From Lachnospira sp900551945 (GTDB lineage Bacteria > Bacillota > Clostridia > Lachnospirales > Lachnospiraceae), in contig DBFCCI010000074.1 in assembly GCA_048380335.1 (NCBI GenBank), positions 1 to 54,246 of the forward strand: 54,246 nt of DNA, given 5' to 3'. Position 1 is the stretch's first letter; the number at the start of each line of letters is the position of its first letter. Below are positions 24,864 to 32,885 of the stretch, one piece after another. A model generated the notes under the pieces. That model was not told the origin of the DNA and did no database searches. It worked only from the letters and a program-made list of their open reading frames with translations. The translations under genes and the position numbers were made by a program.

Positions 24864-24951
24864 GACACTTAAAAAGTGTCTTTGGTTTTGTTTTTAATTT
24901 GGTTTTTGGTTTTTTGGTTTTTTGGTTTTAGGTTTATTTAGGTTTATGAAA
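24864..24951 (-). promoter_or_regulatory. G-free A/C-repeat leader and hairpin before the lipoprotein gene
   Basis: On the minus strand 71 consecutive bases (24951-24881) contain no G and consist of CCAAAAAA-type repeats with an 8-base period. They are followed by a 7-bp hairpin GACACTT-TTT-AAGTGTC (24864-24880) four bases before the CGGAGG ribosome site. Confidence 0.6.
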
Positions 24952-24984
24952 CCAGCAGTCAACTGGTTTACATCAGCCATTATA
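24949..24984 (-). promoter_or_regulatory. Promoter -10 and operator dyad of the lipoprotein gene
   Basis: TATAAT on the minus strand at 24979-24984, with only a weak -35 (TATTTG at 25002-25007, 17-bp spacing). The dyad AAACCAG-N7-CTGGTTT (24949-24969) lies just downstream of it, over or beside the predicted start point, a position suited to a LacI-type or similar repressor. Confidence 0.6.
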
Positions 24985-25220
24985 CTGTACTTTTAAAAAA
25001 ACAAATAGCACATATCCAAACTTTAAATAGCATTATTTTGTGAATTAACTGTGACCTGCCCATTTTATTAAAAGACACAACTTATTATTATTACAAACTA
25101 TATTTGATATTCATTCTAAATTTAAACTTCTTAAAATATATAAGTTTTAGATTACCAGCCTTTAATTTTAATCTACTTTTAAAACACATTATAATTTAAT
25201 AAATTTAATATCTTAACTAA

Positions 25221-25313
25221 AAAAATATCTTTTCTAAATTATTATCTTACTAATAAAGAAAATATTTTTAATCCGCTTTAGTTAGTAATAAATAATTTAG
25301 AAAAGATATTTTT
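25221..25313 (-). terminator. Long hairpin after the SH3/SleB hydrolase gene
   Basis: Arms of about 32 bases (25221-25253 with 25282-25313; AAAAATATCTTTTCTAAATT and on) pair with only one or two slips, around a loop of about 28 nt. It is 62 bases downstream of the leftward stop. Between it and the lipoprotein promoter (25008-25220) the DNA is AT-rich with no other feature. Confidence 0.6.
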
Positions 25314-25374
25314 ATTTATAAACTTAATATATAAAATATTTTTATGTCAAACATTTACAATTCGCTTGATATTA

Positions 25375-26391
25375 TTAGAAGAAACAATGGTTTCCTATAA
25401 TCATATAACTTGAATATGAAGAATAATTTGCAATTGATAAACCTCTAAAAGATGTATAACTTCCAATATTATTCACTCCTGAAAGTGCATCAAGCGCCGC
25501 TTGTGTACATTCTTGTGTTCTTGGGCCTGCTGCCAATCTTGCAGCAAATGTCGATGATACATTTCCTGCACCATCTGTTACCCCAGAGAACTGATATGGT
25601 GCATACACAACAGCTGTAATTGAGTTACCGTATGCTCCACTTTTTACTCTGTTAAGTACTACGTTAGCTACCGCTAATTTTCCCTCATAACTTTCCCAAC
25701 CAGCTTCCCAATCAATTATTGTAGAAAGTATTAACAATTCTTCATTAGACACTGACATTCCAGAACCATAAGTTACTACAGCCTTTGCCTCAGCCGCTTT
25801 TCTAGCTTCTTCTTCCGCTATTCGAGCTGCTTCCTGCTCTGCTGCTATTCTCTCAGCCTCTATTCTTTCGGCTTCTATTCTTTCAGCTTCTTCCTTTGCC
25901 AAAGCTTCTTCTATAGTATATCCTAGTGAAAAGCTATAATCAGCTCCACCATTTTGTGTTGCAATACATTCTGCTTCTTCACCAAAGCATAACATATTAG
26001 TTTTTACAAAGCCTATAACATTTCCTGAACTAAGCTTAGTCCATTCTTTTCCAATTTCAAGTGTATCTGCAATACTATTTTCATAAAGTCGACCTACAAC
26101 TTCTGAATTATCATCATTAAGAGCATATACCTCAATATATGGACCTGTAACACTTATTGCTTTATTATCAAAAGCTCCTGTTTCTTTGTTTTCTTCTTCG
26201 TAACCTGCTGCAACTATATCTGACACATTAATTGTGTATGATGCCTGTATTGTGTTGTTTGTTTCAAGTATTGTACTTTGTTGTTGCTCATAGGTAGTTT
26301 GTGCGTCGGCTACCACTGGGAGTACTGGCATAAGTCCCATAACCATTCCTACACCTGCGTACATCGCCGCTTTGCTACTTCTAAGTTTCAT
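25375..26391 (-). CDS. Secreted wall hydrolase: SH3 domain plus SleB (Hydrolase_2) domain
   Basis: 338 aa. Signal peptide: MKLRSSKAAMYAGVGMVMGL with cleavage near VVADAQT. Residues about 85-145 look like a bacterial SH3 domain (VYALNDDNSEVVGRLYENS, WTKLSSGNVIGFVKTNML), then an Ala/Glu/Arg-rich helical linker (ERIEAERIEAERIAAEQ) and a C-terminal SleB domain from about 215 (LSTIIDWEAGWESYEGKL, AVANVVLNRVKSG, IIGNHCFF at the end). The Glu in DWEAG fits the transglycosylase acid. The start is set at 26391, where AAAGGAAAG lies upstream. The promoter carries WalR-like direct repeats. It is paralogous in its last 125 residues to the hydrolase at 9.8 kb. Confidence 0.9.
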   Translation of the reverse strand: MKLRSSKAAMYAGVGMVMGLMPVLPVVADAQTTYEQQQSTILETNNTIQASYTINVSDIVAAGYEEENKETGAFDNKAISVTGPYIEVYALNDDNSEVVGRLYENSIADTLEIGKEWTKLSSGNVIGFVKTNMLCFGEEAECIATQNGGADYSFSLGYTIEEALAKEEAERIEAERIEAERIAAEQEAARIAEEEARKAAEAKAVVTYGSGMSVSNEELLILSTIIDWEAGWESYEGKLAVANVVLNRVKSGAYGNSITAVVYAPYQFSGVTDGAGNVSSTFAARLAAGPRTQECTQAALDALSGVNNIGSYTSFRGLSIANYSSYSSYMIIGNHCFF

Positions 26392-26434
26392 AAAGTCTTT
26401 CCTTTCCGACATTCGTTCCAATGTCTGACAAAAT

Positions 26435-26451
26435 GTTACAAATTTGTTACA
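26435..26451 (-). promoter_or_regulatory. WalR-like box TGTAAC-N5-TGTAAC
   Basis: On the minus strand two TGTAAC half sites 11 bases apart (26435-26440 and 26446-26451), matching the published WalR pattern TGTWAH-N5-TGTWAH. A third TGTAAC is at 26456-26461 and a fourth at 26500-26505. They lie just downstream of the promoter of a wall hydrolase, the gene class WalRK controls. Confidence 0.6.
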
Positions 26452-26466
26452 TTTTGTTACAAGAGT

Positions 26467-26495
26467 ATTGTAGCAAAGTTAATCACTTTTGTCAA
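26467..26495 (-). promoter_or_regulatory. Sigma-A promoter of the SH3/SleB hydrolase
   Basis: Minus strand TTGACA (26490-26495), 17-bp spacer, TACAAT (26467-26472): near consensus. The predicted start is about 70 bases before the ATG. Confidence 0.8.
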
Positions 26496-26706
26496 ATCTG
26501 TTACAAAATCGCATAAATACTGGCTTTAACATCATTTTCTATTTATGTCAGTTATGTTACAATTATTAACATTGAATAATATTTATTAATAAATTATTAA
26601 TTTCATTAATAAAACATTAACGATATATAACCTATTTCTATACTATCCATTAATTAATCAGTTTAATACTATCAAGTAAATTTCTAATTTCTACAAAATT
26701 ATAAAA

Positions 26707-26765
26707 TAAATCTCAATGCTTTTACTTTAATTGCATAAAACAATAAGTAATAGCATTGAGATTTA
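26707..26765 (-). terminator. Terminator of the rRNA methylase (TrmH family) gene
   Basis: TAAATCTCAATGCT and AGCATTGAGATTTA arms (14 bp) with an extra TTACTT/AAGTAA pairing inside; 14 bases after the leftward stop. Confidence 0.75.
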
Positions 26766-26778
26766 CTTACATATATTT

Positions 26779-27561
26779 TTATACTGTTCTTTGTCTTACT
26801 GCTTCGTAAGTAAGAATTGTACAAGCTATTGCCGCATTCAATGACTCGACTTGACCTTGCATTGGTATTTTAATAAGTGTATCCGCCTTTTTAGTTACAC
26901 TATCTGTAAGACCATTTCCTTCATTTCCTATAAGAAATGCTGTTGCATTTTTATAACTTTCTTGTGTATAAGTATTCTTTCCATCAAGATGTGCTGCATA
27001 TATTTTCACACCATTTTCTTTAAGCTGTTCTAATTCTTCATTAAAGTCTTTTGCATAAAAAAATGGTACTCTATATATTGAACCCATTGTTGAACGAATA
27101 GTCTTTGGATTGTATATGTCAACGGTATTAGAACTCATAATAACCCCTGTTATTCCTGCTCCCTCACCCATTCTTAAGATAGTTCCTAAGTTACCTGGGT
27201 CTTGAAGATTTTCAACTGCAATAATAAGGGCATTTTCACCCAATATATCATTAACTTCATACTGTGCCATTTTAACAACTGCCATAACACCTTGTGGAGT
27301 CTTAGTATCTGACATCTGCATAAATACACTATCACTTACAATTTCAATTTTTTTATCTTCTATATTAAGCTCTCTAATATAATCAAGGTTCATATTGTTA
27401 AAGTTTTCAGATACATACACCTTAACAACTCTGTCTTTAGGTGCTTCTGCAACCATTTTATTTCCCTCAACAACAAATTCTAAAAATTCTTTTCTTGTCT
27501 TAGACTTCTTTTGAAGCTGTACAACGTGCTTCACTTGACTACTACTCGTACTCGTTATCAT
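26779..27561 (-). CDS. TrmH/SpoU-family RNA 2'-O-ribose methyltransferase
   Basis: 260 aa, SPOUT fold. An N-terminal substrate-binding region (SSQVKHVVQLQKKSKTRKE, FVVEGNKMVAEA) is followed by the three SpoU motifs: NLQDPGNLGTILRMGEGAG, LIGNEGNGL and IPMQGQVESLNAAIA, the last forming the knotted SAM site. The layout is that of B. subtilis YsgA/RlmB-like enzymes acting on 23S rRNA; the target nucleotide is unknown. No ribosome site stands out except AAAGG-like sequence about 8 bases upstream. Leftward and apart from its neighbours. Confidence 0.92.
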   Translation of the reverse strand: MITSTSSSQVKHVVQLQKKSKTRKEFLEFVVEGNKMVAEAPKDRVVKVYVSENFNNMNLDYIRELNIEDKKIEIVSDSVFMQMSDTKTPQGVMAVVKMAQYEVNDILGENALIIAVENLQDPGNLGTILRMGEGAGITGVIMSSNTVDIYNPKTIRSTMGSIYRVPFFYAKDFNEELEQLKENGVKIYAAHLDGKNTYTQESYKNATAFLIGNEGNGLTDSVTKKADTLIKIPMQGQVESLNAAIACTILTYEAVRQRTV

Positions 27562-27617
27562 TTCTTAACACCTTTCTTCTAACAGTTTTCACATTTTAAA
27601 ATTTTAAATAAATATAC

Positions 27618-27682
27618 TTACAGAGCTGTCGCAACAATTGCCAAGTTCTTATTCAAGTTCAGACTTTCACTCATTGTTCATG
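27618..27682. repeat. Degenerate 3'-end repeat (family D)
   Basis: CAACAATTGCCAAGTTCTTA, then TTCAAGTTCAGACTTTCACT and CATTGTTCAT. Similar wording, loosely, occurs at 28984-29035 (CAACAATTGCCAATATCTAG, TTCAAGCACAGACTTT) and near 49625-49660 (TTATTCAAGTCACAACTG, ACTCATTGTTCG). Confidence 0.4.
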
Positions 27683-27687
27683 TAAAT

Positions 27688-27746
27688 AAAAAGGGATTAT
27701 GTTTTAGGTACTTAAAATTGTATTGCACCAAAAATATAATCCCTTT
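27688..27746 (-). terminator. Terminator of pfkA
   Basis: AAAAGGGATTAT and ATAATCCCTTT arms around a loop of about 35 nt, 100 bases after the leftward pfkA stop. Confidence 0.65.
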
Positions 27747-27845
27747 AGCAACCTAACATAAGCCAAGCCAATATTTATAAGCAGCTTTACTACTTACTCA
27801 CAATACTATTTATTATTACATTATTACAAATAGTATTAAAAAATA

Positions 27846-28820
27846 TTAGTTAGAAAGAAGTCCACTTATATTAAATTCATATTCATCAATATCCTTAGTC
27901 ATTGCAAGTGCTTCATCAATGTCGTAATCTACAAAATTACCATTCTTATATGCAACAAGTCTGTTACTTTTTCCTTCACATAACAAATCAACAGCATAAG
28001 AACCCATAATTGAAGCATATACTCTATCCTTACAAGTAGGAGAACCACCTCTTTGCATATAACCCAATATAGTAGCTCTTGTTTCAATTCCAGTTGCAGC
28101 CTCAATTCTTCTTGCCATACCAGTTGAGTGACCTATACCCTCAGCATTAATAATAAGGTGGTGCTTCTTACCCTTTTTACGACCTTCAATAATATGGTTA
28201 ATAATCTTTTGTTCGTCATTGTCATATCTTTCTGGAAGAAGAATATCTTCAGCACCATTTGCAATCCCACACCAAAGTGCAATATATCCTGCGCAACGTC
28301 CCATAACTTCGATAATACTACATCTTTCATGTGATGTTGATGTATCTCTAATCTTATCAATAGCTTCCATAGCTGTATTAACAGCAGTATCAAAACCTAT
28401 TGTATAATCTGTACAAGCAATATCAAGGTCAATAGTTCCAGGAAGTCCTATAGTATTGACACCTGCTTCTGCAAGCTTTTGCGCACCTCTAAAAGAACCG
28501 TCACCACCAATAACAACTATTCCGTCTATACCATGTTTTTTACAGACTTCAGCACCTCTTTTTTGTCCCTCTGGTGTCATAAATTCCAAACATCTTGCAG
28601 TATAAAGAACTGTACCACCACGTTGTATAATATCAGAAACACTCTTTTTGTCCATATCAATAACTTCATCATTGATAAGTCCATTATACCCTTTTTGAAT
28701 ACCCTTAACCTTAAGTCCTTTATTAATTGCAGTTCTTACAACAGCTCTTATAGCCGCATTCATTCCCGGTGCATCTCCACCACTTGTTAAAACACCTATT
28801 GTCTTGATTTCCTTTGCCAT
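27846..28820 (-). CDS. pfkA: ATP-dependent 6-phosphofructokinase
   Basis: Glycolytic enzyme, fructose 6-phosphate to fructose 1,6-bisphosphate; 324 aa as in bacterial PfkA. SGGDAPGMNAAIR (residues 13-25) and GGDGS (105-109) mark an ATP enzyme rather than a PPi one, which would have GGDD. Catalytic Asp131 and Asp133 are kept in GTIDLD, but the residue between them is Leu instead of the usual Asn (TIDND). MGR and the GYMQRGGSP loop are intact. AAAGGAG lies upstream of the ATG. dnaE precedes it by 217 bases in the same direction, an order seen in related genomes. Confidence 0.95.
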   Translation of the reverse strand: MAKEIKTIGVLTSGGDAPGMNAAIRAVVRTAINKGLKVKGIQKGYNGLINDEVIDMDKKSVSDIIQRGGTVLYTARCLEFMTPEGQKRGAEVCKKHGIDGIVVIGGDGSFRGAQKLAEAGVNTIGLPGTIDLDIACTDYTIGFDTAVNTAMEAIDKIRDTSTSHERCSIIEVMGRCAGYIALWCGIANGAEDILLPERYDNDEQKIINHIIEGRKKGKKHHLIINAEGIGHSTGMARRIEAATGIETRATILGYMQRGGSPTCKDRVYASIMGSYAVDLLCEGKSNRLVAYKNGNFVDYDIDEALAMTKDIDEYEFNISGLLSN

Positions 28821-28983
28821 AAGAACGACTCCTTTCCATAATGACTATCTTTGGTCACTATAATCAATTAATTTTGCATTTTATTAGCATTTTAACACAT
28901 ATTTGTGAATTTTTCTTCTATTTTTTTGAAAAACTCTAAAAAATTTTAAAAACTATGAAAGACTTGCTCTGCAAATCATTCAG

Positions 28984-29035
28984 TCTATTTCAACAATTGC
29001 CAATATCTAGTTCAAGCACAGACTTTATTTGCAAT
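28984..29035. repeat. Degenerate 3'-end repeat (family D), second copy
   Basis: CAACAATTGCCAATATCTAG and TTCAAGCACAGACTTT directly after the dnaE stop resemble the copy at 27618-27682. Confidence 0.35.
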
Positions 29036-29037
29036 TG

Positions 29038-32000
29038 CTAAGTAGTAGCTATATTTTTACTACCAAATCTACTTTCTAATTCTGATATGAGTTGCGCTGT
29101 TATTTTTATTGTCTTGTTATTTGGCAATGTGCTTCTTGTATTTTCTTTTGTGCAGTAAATAATAACTGTGTCTTTTCCTTGTGAATTATTAAACATACTA
29201 AATAATTCTTCTTTATTAGAAATATAATCTTGCGTATTTTCAAATCTAATCCATAATTTTCTTGGAACATCGTCAAAATCAACTATTTTCTCACATATCA
29301 TTTTGCCGTTTTCATCAACATTTGCTTGAACCTTTCCCGTTACAAATACTTTTTCAGTTCTGTCAAGGATATATCTATATTGACTATAAGTATTCGGAAA
29401 TACAACTACTTCAACTGTTCCCACCAAATCTTCTAATATAAGAAACGCCATTGGTTGACCTGTCTTTGTTATTTTAACTGTCTTAGATGTAATCATTCCA
29501 CCAATTGTCTGTCTGCTTGTATCCTTTACTTTAGTTTCGCCAGTATCTTCGTCTATTTCAAAATCAATTGTTCGTGCTGATATATGCTTTTCCCACATCT
29601 TAGCATATTCATCAAGTGGGTGTCCGCTTACATATACACCTAACACTTCTTTTTCAAAGGCAAGCAGCTCTTGCTTTGTATATTCAGGTACATTTGGTAT
29701 TTTTATTTCAAATTCCTCTTTTATATCATCGTCAACAAGGTCAAATAACGACATCTGCCCTGTTATTGCGTCTTTACTTTGCTTTATTGCTCTGTCAAGC
29801 ATCTCTCCATAAGCCATCATCATTGAACGTCTGTTATTTCCAAATGTATCAAATGCTCCTGATTTTATAAAATTCTCTGTAACTCTCCTGCTTAAGTTTG
29901 AAAACATTCTTGTTATAAAATCCTGCATTGAGACAAATTTTCCATTTTCATTTCTCTCACTAATCAGCGCTTGTATAGTTGGTCGCCCCAAATTCTTAAT
30001 TGCTGAAAGTCCAAATCTAATTGAACCATTTGATACTGAAAAACCTAATTCTGACTCATTAACATCAGGTGGCAATATATTAATATTCATTTGACGACAA
30101 GCATATATATATCCCGCCACTTTATCTGTATTATCTATAACAGATGTCATTAATGCCGCCATAAATTCAACAGGATAATATGTCTTTAAATATGCTGTCT
30201 GATATGCAACTACAGCATAACATGCGGCGTGCGACTTATTAAAAGCATACTTTGCAAAGTCAATCATTTCATCATATATTTTGCCTGCTACTCTTTCATC
30301 TATGCCGTTATTAACACAGCCTTTAACATTTTCTTCTTCATTGCCATAAATAAAATTTTTACGCTCTTTTTCCATAACGTAAGCCTTCTTTTTAGACATA
30401 GCTCGTCTAACAAGGTCACTTCTACCCCACGAATATCCCGCCAAATCTCTTACTATCTGCATAACCTGTTCCTGATATACTATACAACCGTAAGTTGGCT
30501 TTAATATTGGCTCAAGTTGTGGGCACTCATATGTTACTGATTCTGAATTATTTTTTCCTTTTATATACTGTGGTATAAAGTCCATAGGGCCTGGTCGGTA
30601 AAGCGATATACCTGCAATAAGGTCTTCTATATTAGTAGGCTTCAATTCCTTCATAAATGACTTCATTCCTGTACTTTCAAGCTGAAATATACCATCACAT
30701 TTTCCAGTTGAAATAGCAGCATATACATTTTTATCTTCGTAATCAATATTATCAATAGAAAAATCTTTATCTCTTTTTCTTGCAAGATTAACTGCGTCTT
30801 TAATTACAGTAAGTGTTCTAAGCCCTAAAAAATCCATTTTAAGAAGTCCCAATTCTTCAAGTGTAGTCATCACAAACTGCGCTACAACTGCACCATCTGC
30901 TCCCGTTGACAACGGAACATACTCATCAACAGCTTCCTTACTTATAAGCACACCTGCCGCATGAACAGAAGCATGTCTTGGAAGTCCTTCAAGTCGTTTA
31001 CTTTTGTCAATAAGATTTTTAACTTGCTCATCATTTTCATAGAGCTGCTTTAATTCAGGATTTTCCTTTATTGCCTTATCAATTGTAATGCCGATTTCTC
31101 TAGGAACCATCTTCGCAATTGTATCTACCATTGCATAAGGCAAATCAAGCACTCGGCCAACATCTTTAATTACGGCTCTTGCCGCCATTGTTCCAAATGT
31201 TACAATCTGTGAAACTCTTTCTTTGCCATACTTTTCAACGACATAATCAATAACTTCTTGTCGTCTTTCATAGCAAAAATCAACGTCAATATCGGGCATT
31301 GATACTCGCTCTGGGTTGAGAAATCGTTCAAATACGAGTTGATATTTTATTGGGTCAATATCTGTTATCCCAAGACAATATGCAACTATACTTCCTGCTG
31401 CCGAACCACGCCCCGGTCCAACTGGAATATCATGAGTCTTACCATAGTTGATATAGTCCCACACTATCAAGAAATAATCGACATATCCCATTGAGTATAT
31501 TACTGAAAGCTCATAAGCAAGTCTTTCAAAAATATTATTTGTATCCTTCGCCTGTTTTATTACTGCATCTTTTCTATCTTCTACAGCTTCACTTTCGGCA
31601 ACCTTTACCATTTCTTCAACATCAACATTTCCCGCCAATGTTGGATATCTTCTCTTTAATCCATCATAACAAAGATAGTTAAGATAAGTCCAGGCTGTAT
31701 AACCTTTTGGTACTTTAAATTCTGGCAACTTCGTCACACCAAATTCAATCTCTACATTACACCTTTGTGCTATCTTATAAGTGTTCTCGATAGCTTGCGG
31801 TGCATAAGGAAAAAGCTGTGCCATTTCTTCTGGAGATTTGCAATAATACTGTCCGCCATCATATCTCATTCTATTTTCATCAGTTACCTTTTTTCCTGTC
31901 TGTATACAAAGCAAAATGTCATGTGCGTCTGCATCCTCTGCATAAGTATAGTGAATATCATTAGTCGCTACTAACTCCATCCCCGTTTCAGCAGACATTT

Positions 32001-32574
32001 TAACTAACTGTTGATTAACATATTGTTGCTGTGCAATTCCATGGTCTTGCAATTCAAGAAAAAAGTTGCCCTTGCCAAATATTTTTTCATACTTATATGC
32101 TGCGTCAAGTGCCGTTTCATACATTCCCCTTGCAAGATATCTTTGCACCTCACCTGCAAGACAAGCACTAAGTGCAATAATTCCCTCATGGTACTTTTCA
32201 AGAACTTCATAATCTACTCTAGGTTTATAATAAAAGCCTTCTGTAAATCCCCTTGAAACTATCTTCATAAGATTTTTATAACCTTCATTATTCTCTGCAA
32301 GTAATACAAGGTGATAATATCTATTTTCCGACTCTCCGGGCTGTTTATCAAATCTTGAGCCAGGTGCTACATACACCTCACAACCAATAATAGGCTTAAT
32401 TCCAACCTCTTTTGCTGCTTTATAAAAATCAATAACACCATACATAACACCGTGGTCTGTTATTGCTATACTATCCATACCAAGCTCTTTTGCTCTTGAA
32501 GTAATCTCCTTTATCTTACTTGAACCGTCTAACAAAGAATACTCTGTATGAACGTGTAAATGTGTAAAGTTCAT
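29038..32574 (-). CDS. dnaE: DNA polymerase III alpha subunit DnaE
   Basis: 1178 aa, full length for DnaE (C-family replicative polymerase). The N-terminal PHP domain has LHVHTEYSLLDG and ITDHGVMYG; the polymerase active site shows GPGRGSAAGS and PDIDVDF with the catalytic acids. The C-terminal third carries the helix-hairpin-helix region and an OB fold (GGMITSKTVKITKTGQPMAF, EVVVFPNTYSQYR). In Firmicutes DnaE acts beside PolC, extending RNA primers. AAAGGA precedes the ATG. Leftward, followed by pfkA and preceded by ftsH 311 bases away. Confidence 0.97.
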   Translation of the reverse strand: MNFTHLHVHTEYSLLDGSSKIKEITSRAKELGMDSIAITDHGVMYGVIDFYKAAKEVGIKPIIGCEVYVAPGSRFDKQPGESENRYYHLVLLAENNEGYKNLMKIVSRGFTEGFYYKPRVDYEVLEKYHEGIIALSACLAGEVQRYLARGMYETALDAAYKYEKIFGKGNFFLELQDHGIAQQQYVNQQLVKMSAETGMELVATNDIHYTYAEDADAHDILLCIQTGKKVTDENRMRYDGGQYYCKSPEEMAQLFPYAPQAIENTYKIAQRCNVEIEFGVTKLPEFKVPKGYTAWTYLNYLCYDGLKRRYPTLAGNVDVEEMVKVAESEAVEDRKDAVIKQAKDTNNIFERLAYELSVIYSMGYVDYFLIVWDYINYGKTHDIPVGPGRGSAAGSIVAYCLGITDIDPIKYQLVFERFLNPERVSMPDIDVDFCYERRQEVIDYVVEKYGKERVSQIVTFGTMAARAVIKDVGRVLDLPYAMVDTIAKMVPREIGITIDKAIKENPELKQLYENDEQVKNLIDKSKRLEGLPRHASVHAAGVLISKEAVDEYVPLSTGADGAVVAQFVMTTLEELGLLKMDFLGLRTLTVIKDAVNLARKRDKDFSIDNIDYEDKNVYAAISTGKCDGIFQLESTGMKSFMKELKPTNIEDLIAGISLYRPGPMDFIPQYIKGKNNSESVTYECPQLEPILKPTYGCIVYQEQVMQIVRDLAGYSWGRSDLVRRAMSKKKAYVMEKERKNFIYGNEEENVKGCVNNGIDERVAGKIYDEMIDFAKYAFNKSHAACYAVVAYQTAYLKTYYPVEFMAALMTSVIDNTDKVAGYIYACRQMNINILPPDVNESELGFSVSNGSIRFGLSAIKNLGRPTIQALISERNENGKFVSMQDFITRMFSNLSRRVTENFIKSGAFDTFGNNRRSMMMAYGEMLDRAIKQSKDAITGQMSLFDLVDDDIKEEFEIKIPNVPEYTKQELLAFEKEVLGVYVSGHPLDEYAKMWEKHISARTIDFEIDEDTGETKVKDTSRQTIGGMITSKTVKITKTGQPMAFLILEDLVGTVEVVVFPNTYSQYRYILDRTEKVFVTGKVQANVDENGKMICEKIVDFDDVPRKLWIRFENTQDYISNKEELFSMFNNSQGKDTVIIYCTKENTRSTLPNNKTIKITAQLISELESRFGSKNIATT

Positions 32575-32773
32575 ATTTTTATCCTTTCATTATTATTAAA
32601 TGTAATATCATTTTAACATATATATATATGTTTGTAGCAATAATTTAACTTGTAAAATAAGTTAATTTCTTATTAAGATAAAATTCTCCCTCTGTCAGTT
32701 TTTTCAATTTATTGCAATACTTGCTACGTTCTTTTGCAAGTACCAAATTAGCTTATTGTTTTTATAAATAAAA

Positions 32774-32851
32774 AATGGCTGTTGCACTAATCAAAATTTA
32801 TACAAGATATAATATCTATATTTTGTATGAGATTTCTTAGTACAACAACCT
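32774..32851 (-). terminator. Two-tier terminator of ftsH
   Basis: GGCTGTTGCACTA pairs with TAGTACAACAACC (two G-U pairs on the leftward transcript), enclosing ATACAAGATATA...TATATTTTGTAT. The inner part (ACAAGATATA, CTATATTTTGTA, GAGATTT) is shared with the flagellin terminator at 53961-54053. The gap 32575-32773 toward dnaE has AT-rich DNA and no other feature. Confidence 0.65.
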
Positions 32852-32885
32852 ACTTTTATTTGTTTTGATTTAATTTTATTTACTT

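Noticed and set aside
27846..28820. PPi-dependent phosphofructokinase
   Set aside because: The GGDGS motif with Gly at the donor position marks an ATP enzyme; the length of 324 aa also fits.
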